Positions 8,756 through 18,034 of a DNA stretch of 64,000 bases are shown here, piece by piece. The translations under genes were made by a program, and so were the position numbers. Each line of letters starts with the position of its first letter. The stretch's first letter is position 1. The stretch is from NCBI GenBank assembly GCA_900759105.1, contig CAAETY010000066.1, positions 41,830 through 105,829 on the forward strand, given 5' to 3'. This DNA comes from Peptococcaceae bacterium. Its GTDB lineage: Bacteria > Bacillota > Peptococcia > Peptococcales > Peptococcaceae. The notes below the pieces were generated by a model. The model was not told where the DNA came from, searched no databases, and saw nothing but the letters and a program-made list of their open reading frames with translations.

Positions 8756-10780
8756 CTATGGTACGATTTTGCGTTCAATATCTGTAATCATTTCTTTTGC
8801 GCCTTCATTAAGCGGTTCTTTGACCAAATCTTCGGCAATTTGCTCTGCCAAGGCCAGTTCACTTTGATGAAAACCCGGTCGCGCCAGCTTAAAGAGTCCT
8901 TGGCCGTGTTGACGAAGTCCCAAAAGCTCACCAGGACCACGTTGACGCAAGTCCTCTTCGGCGATTTCAAAGCCGTTCGCAGTAGTGGCCATGAGCTTTA
9001 GGCGCGCTTGGCTTTCCTCGCTTTTGGTATCGCTAACCAATATGCAATAGCCTTTTTCGCTGCCTCGACCCACGCGCCCGCGTAGCTGATGCAGCTGTGC
9101 CAAGCCAAATCGCTCTGCGTTCATAATAACCATTATTGTTGCATTTGGCACGTCTACGCCCACTTCGATGACGGTTGTTGAAACCAACACTTGCAAATCA
9201 CCATCACGAAAGGCCCCCATCACGGCGTCTTTCTCCGCCGCCTTCATGCGACCGTGCAAAAGTCCCACTTGCCACTTACGGAAAACCTCTTCCTGCAATT
9301 GCGCAGCCAATGACATGGCATTTTCTAGGTCAATCTTTTCTGATTCCTCCACCAATGGGCAAACGATAAAGGCTTGTCTGCCACGCTCGAGTTCTTCGCG
9401 CACAAAGCCATACATCGCTTGCAATCGTGGTGAATTAATCCACATGGTTTGGATTTTTTGACGATTTTTCGGCATCTCGTCAATCACTGTTAGCGATAAA
9501 TCGCCGTAAACAGTAAGTGCCAAGGAACGTGGAATCGGTGTTGCTGTGGTAACGAGCAAATCAGGATTGTTGCCCTTTCGTTCCAGCGCCTCACGTTGCT
9601 TTACGCCAAATCGATGCTGTTCGTCAATGACAACCAGACTCAAGGACTTAAACTGTACCGGTTCCTCAATCAGGGCATGGGTTCCAACGACACAAGCGAT
9701 ATCACCGTTTTGTAAGCCCGCAAGAACTTCTGCTCTTTCCTTTGCCTTGCTTTGTCCGGTCAATCTTCCAACACGAATGCCCAAGGGTTCAAAGGCACGC
9801 TTTGCCCCTTCGTAATGTTGGTCGGCAAGCACCCCGGTTGGCGCCATCAAGGCTGCCTGATGGCCATTGGAAATGGCTGCTAGCATGGCGTAAAAAGCAA
9901 CGTTTGTCTTTCCGCTCCCAACATCACCTTGAAGCAAGCGATGCATTTGGTTGGGCCGTGCCATATCCGCCATAATCGCCGTAATGGCACGTTCCTGTGC
10001 ACCGGTCAGCTTATACGGCAAGCCTTTCACGAAGCGTTCAGCCAAATCTGCCGAAGCTGTGTGCGCAATGCCCGGCGTAGCACGCTGTTGGTTAAATTGT
10101 CCCCAAAGGGTAATGGCAAGGAACTCATACACGACCAAATCGGTAAAGGCACGGTTCGCTTCAACCATGGACTTTGGGCAGTGCAGGGCGCGAATCGCAT
10201 CACGATAGCCCATCATTCCATATCGGGCACACTGTTGTGGGGTCAGCGGTTCTTCCAGCTCATTCAAAAGTGCAAGCGCCGCATCGGTCACGCGAACCAT
10301 ATCGACTTTGCCCACCCCTTCTGTTAAACTATAGACTGGATGGACCGTGAGGTGGCGGCGCAAGCTCGCATCGCTTTTAATGAAGAAATGCTCTTGCACG
10401 TCCAATTCCAAGCCATAGCGATGGTTTAGTCGTCCATATACCAAAATTTTCGTAGTAGGGTTAAGGTAGTTTTCAATTTGATGGCGGTTGTACCAGGTAG
10501 CAACTATTTCACCCTGTTCGCCTTCGAGCACGGCTTTTACCACCTTTACGCCACGGCGTGCACTTTTACTTACATCAACATGAGTGACTCGGCCGAAAAA
10601 AACAGCGGTCTCCTCGTGATAAAGTGCCGCAACCGGCAACAATTGACTCCAATCCTCATAACGAAACGGATAGAAAAAAAGCGCATCTCGTAGCGTGTGC
10701 AGGCCCATGCCTTCCAATCGTGTGCGTTTTTTGGGGCCAATCCCCTTCACCTTATCCAAACCATCTGTTAAACGACTCAT
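8756..10780 (-). CDS. recG: ATP-dependent DNA helicase RecG
   Basis: 674 residues, normal for RecG. An N-terminal wedge/OB domain (AVFFGRVTHVDVS, about 55-170) is followed by the two helicase lobes. Motifs seen: Walker A GDVGSGKT (about 280-287), DEQH box (DEQHRFG), motif III TATPIPRSLA, and the C-terminal LHQLRGRVGRG and QRGPGELLG (TRG motif region). It remodels stalled replication forks and branched DNA. It starts the operon with rsmD; its start codon lies only 32 bases from that of the divergent HAD gene. Confidence 0.96.
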   Translation of the reverse strand: MSRLTDGLDKVKGIGPKKRTRLEGMGLHTLRDALFFYPFRYEDWSQLLPVAALYHEETAVFFGRVTHVDVSKSARRGVKVVKAVLEGEQGEIVATWYNRHQIENYLNPTTKILVYGRLNHRYGLELDVQEHFFIKSDASLRRHLTVHPVYSLTEGVGKVDMVRVTDAALALLNELEEPLTPQQCARYGMMGYRDAIRALHCPKSMVEANRAFTDLVVYEFLAITLWGQFNQQRATPGIAHTASADLAERFVKGLPYKLTGAQERAITAIMADMARPNQMHRLLQGDVGSGKTNVAFYAMLAAISNGHQAALMAPTGVLADQHYEGAKRAFEPLGIRVGRLTGQSKAKERAEVLAGLQNGDIACVVGTHALIEEPVQFKSLSLVVIDEQHRFGVKQREALERKGNNPDLLVTTATPIPRSLALTVYGDLSLTVIDEMPKNRQKIQTMWINSPRLQAMYGFVREELERGRQAFIVCPLVEESEKIDLENAMSLAAQLQEEVFRKWQVGLLHGRMKAAEKDAVMGAFRDGDLQVLVSTTVIEVGVDVPNATIMVIMNAERFGLAQLHQLRGRVGRGSEKGYCILVSDTKSEESQARLKLMATTANGFEIAEEDLRQRGPGELLGLRQHGQGLFKLARPGFHQSELALAEQIAEDLVKEPLNEGAKEMITDIERKIVP

Positions 10781-10812
10781 GTCTTCACCCCTATTCTTAT
10801 TGGAGGTCCTGA

Positions 10813-11457
10813 ATGAAACAATATTCCACTTTTTTATTTGATTTTGACGGCACGCTTTTGGACAGCAACGAGCACGTGATCAGCTGTTTTCAAAAAGCTT
10901 TCCAGCATGTTCTTGGGAAGGATTTGCCACGTGAAACCATTACTGCTACCTTTGGCATTCCGCTGGCGCAAGCATTACAGGATTTGGCACCGGAACACGC
11001 CGATGAACTCCTTCGCGTTTATCGTCAATATTCCGATGAAGCCGGTTTTTCTATGCTATACGAAATTGACGGTGCGCACGATACCATCCGTGCTTTACAC
11101 GACATGGGCTGCACCATCGCTATCGTAACCTCAAAAAAAGAAGTCAATGCCACTGCACAAATGGACTATATCGGCATCGGCGACTATGTCGATTTTCTTG
11201 TCGGCCCTGAAAAAACCACTGCTCATAAGCCGGATCCGGCACCGATTTATTGTGCTCTTGAGCATCTGGGCGTCAACGCCGAAGATGCGCTCATGGTTGG
11301 CGACAGCCCGCACGATATTTTGTGCGGAAAAAACGCCCACGTGGATACCGCGGGCGTTCGATTCACAGCAGTGGACCTAGACAGTCTCCTTGCTACCTCG
11401 CCCACCTATATGCTCTCCCATTTGTCTGAGCTTTTACCGCTTGCAAAGGCGCAATAG
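10813..11457 (+). CDS. HAD family phosphatase (PpaX / phosphoglycolate phosphatase-like)
   Basis: 214 residues with all four HAD motifs: DFDGTLLDS (about 10-18), a Ser/Thr in AIVTSKK, Lys in HKPDPAPI, and GDSPHDI. The helical cap (about 20-85) is subclass I, as in PpaX pyrophosphatase and Gph. The substrate may be pyrophosphate or phosphoglycolate and cannot be decided. A GGAGG site precedes the ATG. It is the only plus-strand gene in this part: divergent from recG (32 bases) and convergent with coaD (stop codons one base apart). Confidence 0.85.
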   Translation: MKQYSTFLFDFDGTLLDSNEHVISCFQKAFQHVLGKDLPRETITATFGIPLAQALQDLAPEHADELLRVYRQYSDEAGFSMLYEIDGAHDTIRALHDMGCTIAIVTSKKEVNATAQMDYIGIGDYVDFLVGPEKTTAHKPDPAPIYCALEHLGVNAEDALMVGDSPHDILCGKNAHVDTAGVRFTAVDLDSLLATSPTYMLSHLSELLPLAKAQ

Positions 11458-11458
11458 G

Positions 11459-11932
11459 TTAGCACTTTTTGAGTAGCGCTTCATACACCGGTGCCGGTAC
11501 AAAGCTCTTGATATCCCCGTGCAAGCTCGCAATATTGCGAATCATGCTGGAGCTTACCAGAGAAAATTCCCCGTCTGCCGTGAAGAAAACGGTTTCAATG
11601 TCCGGATTGAGGTGACGATTAAAGCTTGCCATTTGCATTTCATATTCAAAATCAGAAATCACGCGCAAGCCACGTACAATGGCGCACGCTCCTCTGGACT
11701 TTGCATAATCAACCAGTAAACCGCTAAACACTTCCGTTTCCACGTTGTCAAAGTTCGCAGTGCTCGCTTTCACCAAAGCCAAGCGTTCTTCTTCATTAAA
11801 CAAGGTATTTTTGTAGTTATCGGTTGCTACCGCAACATATACTTTGTCGAACAAGCCCGATGCACGCTCAATGATAGACATATGGCCGTTGGTGATTGGG
11901 TCAAAGGTACCGGAGTATACTGCTATTTTCAT
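11459..11932 (-). CDS. coaD: Phosphopantetheine adenylyltransferase
   Basis: 157 residues, the standard length. It carries the nucleotidyltransferase motifs YSGTFDPITNGH (TxGH-type, about 6-17) and SSSMIRNIAS near the end, plus RGLRVISDFEYEMQMA. It transfers AMP from ATP to 4'-phosphopantetheine, the penultimate step of coenzyme A synthesis. It lies downstream of dnaE on the same strand, with a strong hairpin between the two. Confidence 0.95.
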   Translation of the reverse strand: MKIAVYSGTFDPITNGHMSIIERASGLFDKVYVAVATDNYKNTLFNEEERLALVKASTANFDNVETEVFSGLLVDYAKSRGACAIVRGLRVISDFEYEMQMASFNRHLNPDIETVFFTADGEFSLVSSSMIRNIASLHGDIKSFVPAPVYEALLKKC

Positions 11933-11962
11933 ATTTTAATTCCTCATTTTGTTTAAGTTTTT

Positions 11963-12016
11963 TTCGCATCAATGTGCGAAATACTGCCCCAAGCCCGTTG
12001 CTTGGGGCATTTTTTA
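11963..12016 (+). terminator. Strong hairpin with plus-strand T-run between coaD and dnaE, plus a second small hairpin
   Basis: Stem TGCCCCAAGC (11985-11994) and GCTTGGGGCA (12000-12009), followed on plus by TTTTTT. The only plus-strand gene it could serve is the HAD gene ending at 11457, whose transcript would then run antisense through coaD. On the minus strand it lies just beyond the dnaE stop but is followed by a weak GTATTT. A second small hairpin (TTCGCA/TGCGAA, 11963-11980) lies beside it. It may act in both directions. Confidence 0.6.
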
Positions 12017-15000
12017 TTGCTCATCTAGCGGTTTGTCGCTCACCGCTTGGGTTTTAATATTGACATTTTCAGCGCCAAATTCCGCACGCAGGTGATTAAA
12101 TGCCGTCGGTTCATCTGCCAACCAATATTCTTCGTTCAAAACCATCATGCTTTTGGTTTCTGCATAAAACAAAAATACAGGCACTTCACCATGCATTTCG
12201 CGGGACAAAAATCCCACCACCTGATCGTCATTATATGAAAGTGTTTTATCAATTTTGATAAACACACGCACCGGCGCTGTTTGCGGATCGGTATGCTTGA
12301 GTTCAAGCGGCGCCATTGACTCGACAAAAATCTTCTTTTCATCGTCTTGGATATTCACACGGCCACGCACCACGCATGGCTGATTTTCTTCGAGCAAATG
12401 GCGCACTTCCGGAAGCGTACGTGGGAAGATAAGCAAATCAATATCCCCTTCCATGCCACCCAACAGTGCATATGCCATCAAATCGCCTTTTTTGGTGGTC
12501 TGCATGCGAATATTGGAGAGTATTCCGCAAAGCGTCACCGTGGTATTGTCAAACTGCTCGCTGATTTCCGCAATGGTACAGCTTGCAATGCGACGAATCT
12601 CACGCTCGTAATCTTCAAGGGGATGTCCGCTGACGTAAATTCCCAAAAGCTCCTTTTCAAACCGCAAACGGTCATCCTTGGCAAAATCTTCCAAATCAGG
12701 AATATCCACGTTGACCTCGTTAAGGCTTGGTGCTTCTACAAAATCAAAGAGCGACATTTGGTTTGAGTTTTTCGCCTTTTGAATTTGTTGCGCTTGACCA
12801 ACGGCTTCATCTAGCACCGCCAAAAGGCCACGCGACCCCTGTCCCAAAGAATCAAATGCCCCACATTTGATGAGGTTTTCGAGCACACGCTTGTTTAGGG
12901 TACCTCCAATCTCTGCACGGGTGCAAAAATCTTGGAAAGATGTGAACGGCGCTTCACTGCGCGCTTCACAAATAAGATTCACCGGATGTTGACCAACACC
13001 CTTAATCGCCCCCATACCAAAGCGAATCCCCTCGTCAGTAGCCGTAAAGTTTGTACCGCTGGCGTTGATATCCGGTGGCAACACCGGAATCCCCAAGCGA
13101 CGACATTCTTCGATATGGAACGTCACCTTATCTAAGCGGTCAATAAAGGAGTTTAACGTTTCTGCCATAAATTCTTTTGGATAGTGACATTTGAGCCACG
13201 CTGTTTGGAAGGCCAACAGGCCGTAAGCTGCACTGTGACTCTTATTGAAGCCATAGCCCGCAAAATATTCAATGAGTTCGAAGATTTTTTGAGCTGTTTC
13301 AGGCGGTGTCCCACCTTTTTCTGCCCCTTCAATGAATTGTGTCTTGTAGTTGGCGATGATTTCCGGTTTTTTCTTCCCCATCGCGCGCCGCAACATGTCC
13401 GCTTCCCCCAAGGTAAATCCGGAAAGGCGAGAAGCAATTTGCATAACCTGTTCCTGATAGAGAATAACGCCGTAGGTTGTATTCAATATGGTTTCGAGCT
13501 TTGGGTCCAGATAGGTAATCTCTTGTTCGCCGTGTTTGCGTGCAATAAAATCTTCTACCATGCCACTGCCCAGCGGCCCCGGACGATACAACGCCACAAG
13601 CGCAATGATGTCTTCGAGATTTGTTGGCTGCAGCTCCTTCAAAATAGCGCGAAGGCCACTGCCTTCCATCTGGAAGACCCCAATGGAATCGCCATTGGAA
13701 AGCATTTTGTAGGTTTCGGGATCATCGTCCGGAATTTGGCTAAAATCAATCGTCACGCCATAACGTTCTTTCACCGACTCAATGGTTTTATTCACCACGG
13801 TGAGCGTTCGCAAACCCAAAAAGTCCATCTTCAAAAGCCCAATGGCTTCTACATCATCCTTTGGATATTGCGTAATGACTGCATCATCCTTGGTACGTTG
13901 AAGCGGTAAATAATGGTCCACAGGATCGGCTGAAATCACGACCCCGGCGGCGTGTGTTCCGGCGTTACGCGGTAGCCCTTCTAAGCTTTTCGCCATGCGA
14001 ATCATGCGCGCAATTTCTTCATCCGATTCAATCAAGGCACGCAATTCGTCACTTGCTGCAATGGCCTTCTCGATGGTCATACCCAGCTCATTCGGAATCA
14101 GCTTCGCAACCTTGTTTACCATCGAAAGTGGCACATTGAGCACACGCCCAACATCACGCACCGCACCCTTGGCCAACATGCTACCGAAGGTGATAATCTG
14201 CGTCACATGGTCTGCCCCATATCGTCGTGACACATAATCAATGACCTCGCCACGTCGTTCGTAGCAAAAGTCAATATCAATATCCGGCATGCTGACACGT
14301 TCCGGGTTCAAGAAACGTTCAAAAAGAAGCTGATACTTGAGTGGGTCAATGTCGGTAATACTCAAAAGATAGCTGACAATACTCCCGGCAGCAGAGCCAC
14401 GCCCGGGCCCGACAAAGATATCATTATTTTTGGCATAATGCACAAAATCCCAAACAATCAAAAAATAAGTATTATAGCCCATTTGGTCTATGATACCCAG
14501 TTCATAGTCTAACCGGTCATACACCGTCTGATCTGCATGGGGATAGCGCTTGATAATGCCCTCTTCACAGAGCTTTCGCAAATACGCCTTGTCATCCATG
14601 CCCGCCGGTGTATCAAAATTCGGCATATAGTTGTGACCTAGCGTAAAATCAAAATTACACTTTTCAGCCACACGCACTGTTTCATCCAAGGCTTCTGCAT
14701 CTTCCGGCAGCATACGAAGCATTTCATCGTAGCTTTTAAAGTAATACTCGCGCTCGTTAAAGCGCATACGATCTTCGGCATCTAATGTTTTCCCTGTTTG
14801 AATGCAAAGCATAACATCCTGCACTTCGGCATCCTCAGCCTTTACATAATGGTTATCGTTGGTCGCAACCAGTTTTATGCCCAGCTCCTTAGAAAGGGCA
14901 CGCAAGCCCTCGTTCACCTTGTATTGTTCAGGAATACCGTGATTTTGCAGCTCAAAATAATAATCCTCGCCGAAAAGGTTTTGATACCAGACTGCAGTTT

Positions 15001-15469
15001 CGCGTGCCGCTTCGATGTTATCCTGCATCAATAAACGAGGCACCTCACCCCCAAGGCAAGCACTCATGGCAATCAATCCCTCGTGGTATTCCGACAAAAG
15101 CTCACGGTCCACACGTGGATGATAGTAAAACCCTTCCAAGCTCGCTTGTGAAACAAGCTTACATATATTGCGATAGCCGGTATCGTTTTTCACCAAGAGA
15201 ATTAAATGATAAGGCGCCGCATCCACTCGGCTTTCTTTGTCAAAGCGGGTGCGCGGCGCCACATAAACCTCACAACCGATAATCGGCTTAATGCCCTTAT
15301 CCTTGCATGCACGATAAAACTCCACGGCGCCGTACATCACGCCGTGGTCTGTAATCGCCAGGGCAGGCATTCCAAGTTCTGCGGCACGTGCCACTTCATC
15401 GGAAATACGTCCCGCCCCGTCCAGCAGGCTATAAGCAGTATGGTTGTGTAAATGAACAAACGGTTTCAT
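12014..15469 (-). CDS. dnaE: DNA polymerase III subunit alpha (DnaE)
   Basis: 1151 residues. The N-terminal PHP domain begins HLHNHTAYSLLDGAGRI. The polymerase core has GPGRGSAAGS (about 350-359) and the catalytic MPDIDIDF near 393-400. It continues with helix-hairpin-helix repeats and a C-terminal OB fold (VTLCGILSNIRMQTTKKGD, about 985-1004). This is the replicative DnaE of Bacillota; the second polymerase, PolC, is not in the window. The start follows the ytoI stop by 15 bases, so co-transcription with ytoI is likely. Confidence 0.96.
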   Translation of the reverse strand: MKPFVHLHNHTAYSLLDGAGRISDEVARAAELGMPALAITDHGVMYGAVEFYRACKDKGIKPIIGCEVYVAPRTRFDKESRVDAAPYHLILLVKNDTGYRNICKLVSQASLEGFYYHPRVDRELLSEYHEGLIAMSACLGGEVPRLLMQDNIEAARETAVWYQNLFGEDYYFELQNHGIPEQYKVNEGLRALSKELGIKLVATNDNHYVKAEDAEVQDVMLCIQTGKTLDAEDRMRFNEREYYFKSYDEMLRMLPEDAEALDETVRVAEKCNFDFTLGHNYMPNFDTPAGMDDKAYLRKLCEEGIIKRYPHADQTVYDRLDYELGIIDQMGYNTYFLIVWDFVHYAKNNDIFVGPGRGSAAGSIVSYLLSITDIDPLKYQLLFERFLNPERVSMPDIDIDFCYERRGEVIDYVSRRYGADHVTQIITFGSMLAKGAVRDVGRVLNVPLSMVNKVAKLIPNELGMTIEKAIAASDELRALIESDEEIARMIRMAKSLEGLPRNAGTHAAGVVISADPVDHYLPLQRTKDDAVITQYPKDDVEAIGLLKMDFLGLRTLTVVNKTIESVKERYGVTIDFSQIPDDDPETYKMLSNGDSIGVFQMEGSGLRAILKELQPTNLEDIIALVALYRPGPLGSGMVEDFIARKHGEQEITYLDPKLETILNTTYGVILYQEQVMQIASRLSGFTLGEADMLRRAMGKKKPEIIANYKTQFIEGAEKGGTPPETAQKIFELIEYFAGYGFNKSHSAAYGLLAFQTAWLKCHYPKEFMAETLNSFIDRLDKVTFHIEECRRLGIPVLPPDINASGTNFTATDEGIRFGMGAIKGVGQHPVNLICEARSEAPFTSFQDFCTRAEIGGTLNKRVLENLIKCGAFDSLGQGSRGLLAVLDEAVGQAQQIQKAKNSNQMSLFDFVEAPSLNEVNVDIPDLEDFAKDDRLRFEKELLGIYVSGHPLEDYEREIRRIASCTIAEISEQFDNTTVTLCGILSNIRMQTTKKGDLMAYALLGGMEGDIDLLIFPRTLPEVRHLLEENQPCVVRGRVNIQDDEKKIFVESMAPLELKHTDPQTAPVRVFIKIDKTLSYNDDQVVGFLSREMHGEVPVFLFYAETKSMMVLNEEYWLADEPTAFNHLRAEFGAENVNIKTQAVSDKPLDEQ

Positions 15470-15484
15470 CGAAAAATCCTTTGC

Positions 15485-16792
15485 TTATGCTTCTCTGATA
15501 AATAAATCAACTTCACTGATAGCCACCAAGCGACCGTCCACGGTTTCAATACGAACGGAAGCATGATGTTGACCATTAAATTCGGATAAAATCGGCATAA
15601 TATATACTTCTTCTTCAGCGCCGACTTCACTATAAAAGCGTGTGTTAACCTGATACACCTGACCCAAAAGATTTTTAACCACACGCATCGCAATCACTGC
15701 GGCATTGGAGCTAAAAATGTTACATGTGCCAATACTTAATGTGCCGTATTCATCAAGCATATACGGAATAATACGCCCGGACAAAATAACATCCGGTTCG
15801 CGTGCCACCACAGAAAAACCACTCATACAAATATTGTCAGACGTATCGCCCAAATGAGGTTGTTTCTGCATGGTTTGTTGGGCTTCAATAAAATCTTTTA
15901 AGCCAACCACGCCAATCAGATGATTTTCATTATCCACTACCGGTACGAGCTCAACTTGTTCCAACACGAGCAAGCGCCCGAGATAGCTTACCAAGGTATC
16001 AGCGTGCACCACCACCGGATTTGGTGTCATCACCTCATCCATTAAGGTTACTTGGCTCACGCCGGTTACATCATAAGCGGTAACCATTCCTTCCAGGTAG
16101 CCTTCGGCATTGACAATAGGAAATCCTCTGTGACCGGTTTGCAAGCTCAATTCATTCCAGTCCTCAACAGTATCATAGGATTTGAGTACATAGGGGTCAG
16201 TGGTCATAATGTCCGACACCGTCACAAGCTCGCGCTTTTGTACACGTTCAACAATGGCTTGGTTAATGGCTGTGATAGAGTCAAAAATATCGTATGGTGT
16301 CGCAATAATAATCATATCAACGGGAATTTCTTTGAGCTTATCTGAAACGGCGATCCCGCTTCCCCCGGTGAGCATGACCGGAAGCTCGTGTTCGCAAGCA
16401 TATGCAAGCATATCCTTGTCGTATTCCCCAATAATCATCGTAGAAGGGCGTGGATTGCGTTCACGCAAATGCGTCAGGTTGCTCGCTACAAAGAACGCTT
16501 TTGGTGCAATGTCTGATTTATCCGCACCAAGTAAAATCTTGCCTTCGACAATATTAGACAATTCACGATAGGTTAAGGTGTCGATAGAACGTTCCTTTAC
16601 CTGTTCAATACGGATGGTTCCCACCTTTGGAATAGAAGACACCAAGCCCTGGTTCTCCGCCTCCTTGATGGCACGATACACTGTCCCTTCACTGATATTC
16701 ATTTGACGCGCCAACTGTCGCACGGAAACTTTTTCGCCAACTTCCAAGCTTTCGATATACTCAATGACGATTTCATGTTTCGTTTTTTGCAT
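15485..16792 (-). CDS. ytoI: DRTGG-CBS regulator with N-terminal HTH and C-terminal hot-dog domain (YtoI-like)
   Basis: 435 residues from the ATG at 16792, which has an ideal AAAGGAGGTG site. Domains in order: winged helix (about 1-65, VRQLARQMNISEGTVYRAIK), DRTGG domain (about 75-180), two CBS motifs (about 190-300, with VSDIMTTDPYVL and LMDEVMTPNPVVV), and a thioesterase-like hot-dog domain to the end. This is the architecture of B. subtilis YtoI, which also lies near dnaE. CBS pairs bind adenine nucleotides, so a nucleotide-responsive regulator is plausible. The target genes are unknown. Confidence 0.85.
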   Translation of the reverse strand: MQKTKHEIVIEYIESLEVGEKVSVRQLARQMNISEGTVYRAIKEAENQGLVSSIPKVGTIRIEQVKERSIDTLTYRELSNIVEGKILLGADKSDIAPKAFFVASNLTHLRERNPRPSTMIIGEYDKDMLAYACEHELPVMLTGGSGIAVSDKLKEIPVDMIIIATPYDIFDSITAINQAIVERVQKRELVTVSDIMTTDPYVLKSYDTVEDWNELSLQTGHRGFPIVNAEGYLEGMVTAYDVTGVSQVTLMDEVMTPNPVVVHADTLVSYLGRLLVLEQVELVPVVDNENHLIGVVGLKDFIEAQQTMQKQPHLGDTSDNICMSGFSVVAREPDVILSGRIIPYMLDEYGTLSIGTCNIFSSNAAVIAMRVVKNLLGQVYQVNTRFYSEVGAEEEVYIMPILSEFNGQHHASVRIETVDGRLVAISEVDLFIREA

Positions 16793-16829
16793 GACACACC
16801 TCCTTTGTTGAAATCTTAGCTTATAATTC

Positions 16830-16861
16830 AAAAAAAGCCTTTGCCATCACAGACAAAGGCT
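16830..16861 (-). terminator. Rho-independent terminator after the CD1247-type gene
   Basis: Stem AGCCTTTG (16836-16843) and CAAAGGCT (16854-16861), followed on the minus strand by a T-run. It separates the efp transcript from ytoI. Confidence 0.8.
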
Positions 16862-16931
16862 CTTCATCTTAAAATGAAATTGTTAATTCTGCACTACATA
16901 ACGGCACGCCGGCCTTCATCCAGCGCTAGAA

Positions 16932-17363
16932 TCAGTCTTCGTCCAATTCTTCTTCGAGGACGATTTCATCATCTTCCACTTCTTCGTAGTCATCACCCAA
17001 TACTGCAACGACAGCATCGCAATTAGGGCAAAGTACTTCGATTGGTTCATCATAGACGCCGTGATAGTAGCCGATGGTTTCGCCGCAAACCGGACATTCG
17101 GTTTCTACGAATAAATCATCGTCATCACAAAAATCTTCATCGTCATCAAAGATTAAATCTTCAATATCGCCAAGGTCTTCATCAATGGCTTCTGCATATT
17201 CAGTCAATTCGTGAACATATTCTTCGAGTGATTCGATTTCTTCAGCCATATCGTTCAGGCAATCCAAAAGCGCCTTAACAAAGTCACCTTTAAATTCGTC
17301 TTTTGTTAAGCCTTTACCTTCTGCTAAACCCTTCAAATATGCTGCATGTTGTGATAAATCCAT
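16932..17363 (-). CDS. CD1247 N-terminal domain protein with zinc ribbon
   Basis: About 143 residues from the ATG at 17363 (AAAGGGG site); the longer frame runs into efp. The N-terminus (SQHAAYLKGLAEGKGL, then a helical segment ending in ESLEEYVHELTEYAEAIDED) matches the clostridial CD1247 N-terminal family. A very acidic linker and a zinc ribbon follow (CPVCGE near 88 and LCPNCD near 110), with an acidic tail. It is frequently found next to efp in Clostridia. Function unknown; a role in translation or transcription is only a guess from the zinc ribbon and neighbourhood. Confidence 0.75.
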   Translation of the reverse strand: MDLSQHAAYLKGLAEGKGLTKDEFKGDFVKALLDCLNDMAEEIESLEEYVHELTEYAEAIDEDLGDIEDLIFDDDEDFCDDDDLFVETECPVCGETIGYYHGVYDEPIEVLCPNCDAVVAVLGDDYEEVEDDEIVLEEELDED

Positions 17364-17397
17364 TTTTTGAATCCCCTTTCGGCACTTTGTGCAGAAC

Positions 17398-17955
17398 TTA
17401 CGCTCTTTCGATGTATTGACCGGTACGAGTATCGATACGAAGAACGTCACCGGTGTTTACAAAGAATGGAACGTTAACAACAACGCCGGTTTCCATGGTT
17501 GCCGGTTTGGTACCGCCGGATTGGGTATCACCCTTAATCCCCGGTTCGGTTTCAACAACTTCGAGTTCAACGGTGTTTGGCAATTCTACGCCAAGGATAT
17601 CGCCGTTGTAGCTGTTGATTTGGCAGTCCATGTTTTCTTTGAGGAACTTTTCGCCACCAGCGAGCTGTTCAGCACTGAGGCTAACTTGTTCGTAGGTGTT
17701 GTTGTCCATGAATACATAGTATTCGCCATCGAAATAGAGATATTGCATCATGTTACGGTCGATGGTTGCCTTAGGCAACTTTTCACCACCACGGAAAGTC
17801 AATTCAGTGGTAGCACCGTTTTTTAAGTTTTTTAATTTGGTACGTACGAAAGCTGCACCTTTACCTGGTTTTACGTGTTGAAATTCAAGTACTTGACATG
17901 GAGCACCGTTATATTCGATGGTTACCCCTGGTCTGAAATCGTTGGATGAAATCAT
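17398..17955 (-). CDS. efp: Translation elongation factor P
   Basis: 185 residues, standard for EF-P. It has the N-terminal KOW-like domain with Lys32 in KPGKGAAF at the tip, then two OB domains including [15 protein letters not shown]. It relieves ribosome stalling at polyproline. No modification enzyme for Lys32 is visible nearby. An AGGAGG site precedes the ATG. It is downstream of aminopeptidase P on the same strand, a common pairing in Bacillota. Confidence 0.96.
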   Translation of the reverse strand: MISSNDFRPGVTIEYNGAPCQVLEFQHVKPGKGAAFVRTKLKNLKNGATTELTFRGGEKLPKATIDRNMMQYLYFDGEYYVFMDNNTYEQVSLSAEQLAGGEKFLKENMDCQINSYNGDILGVELPNTVELEVVETEPGIKGDTQSGGTKPATMETGVVVNVPFFVNTGDVLRIDTRTGQYIERA

Positions 17956-18034
17956 GCGCTAAACTCCTCCTAATAAAATAACATCTAATTTATTATACAG
18001 TAGGTGGTGAAATTTATCAATATTTCCCTACAAA

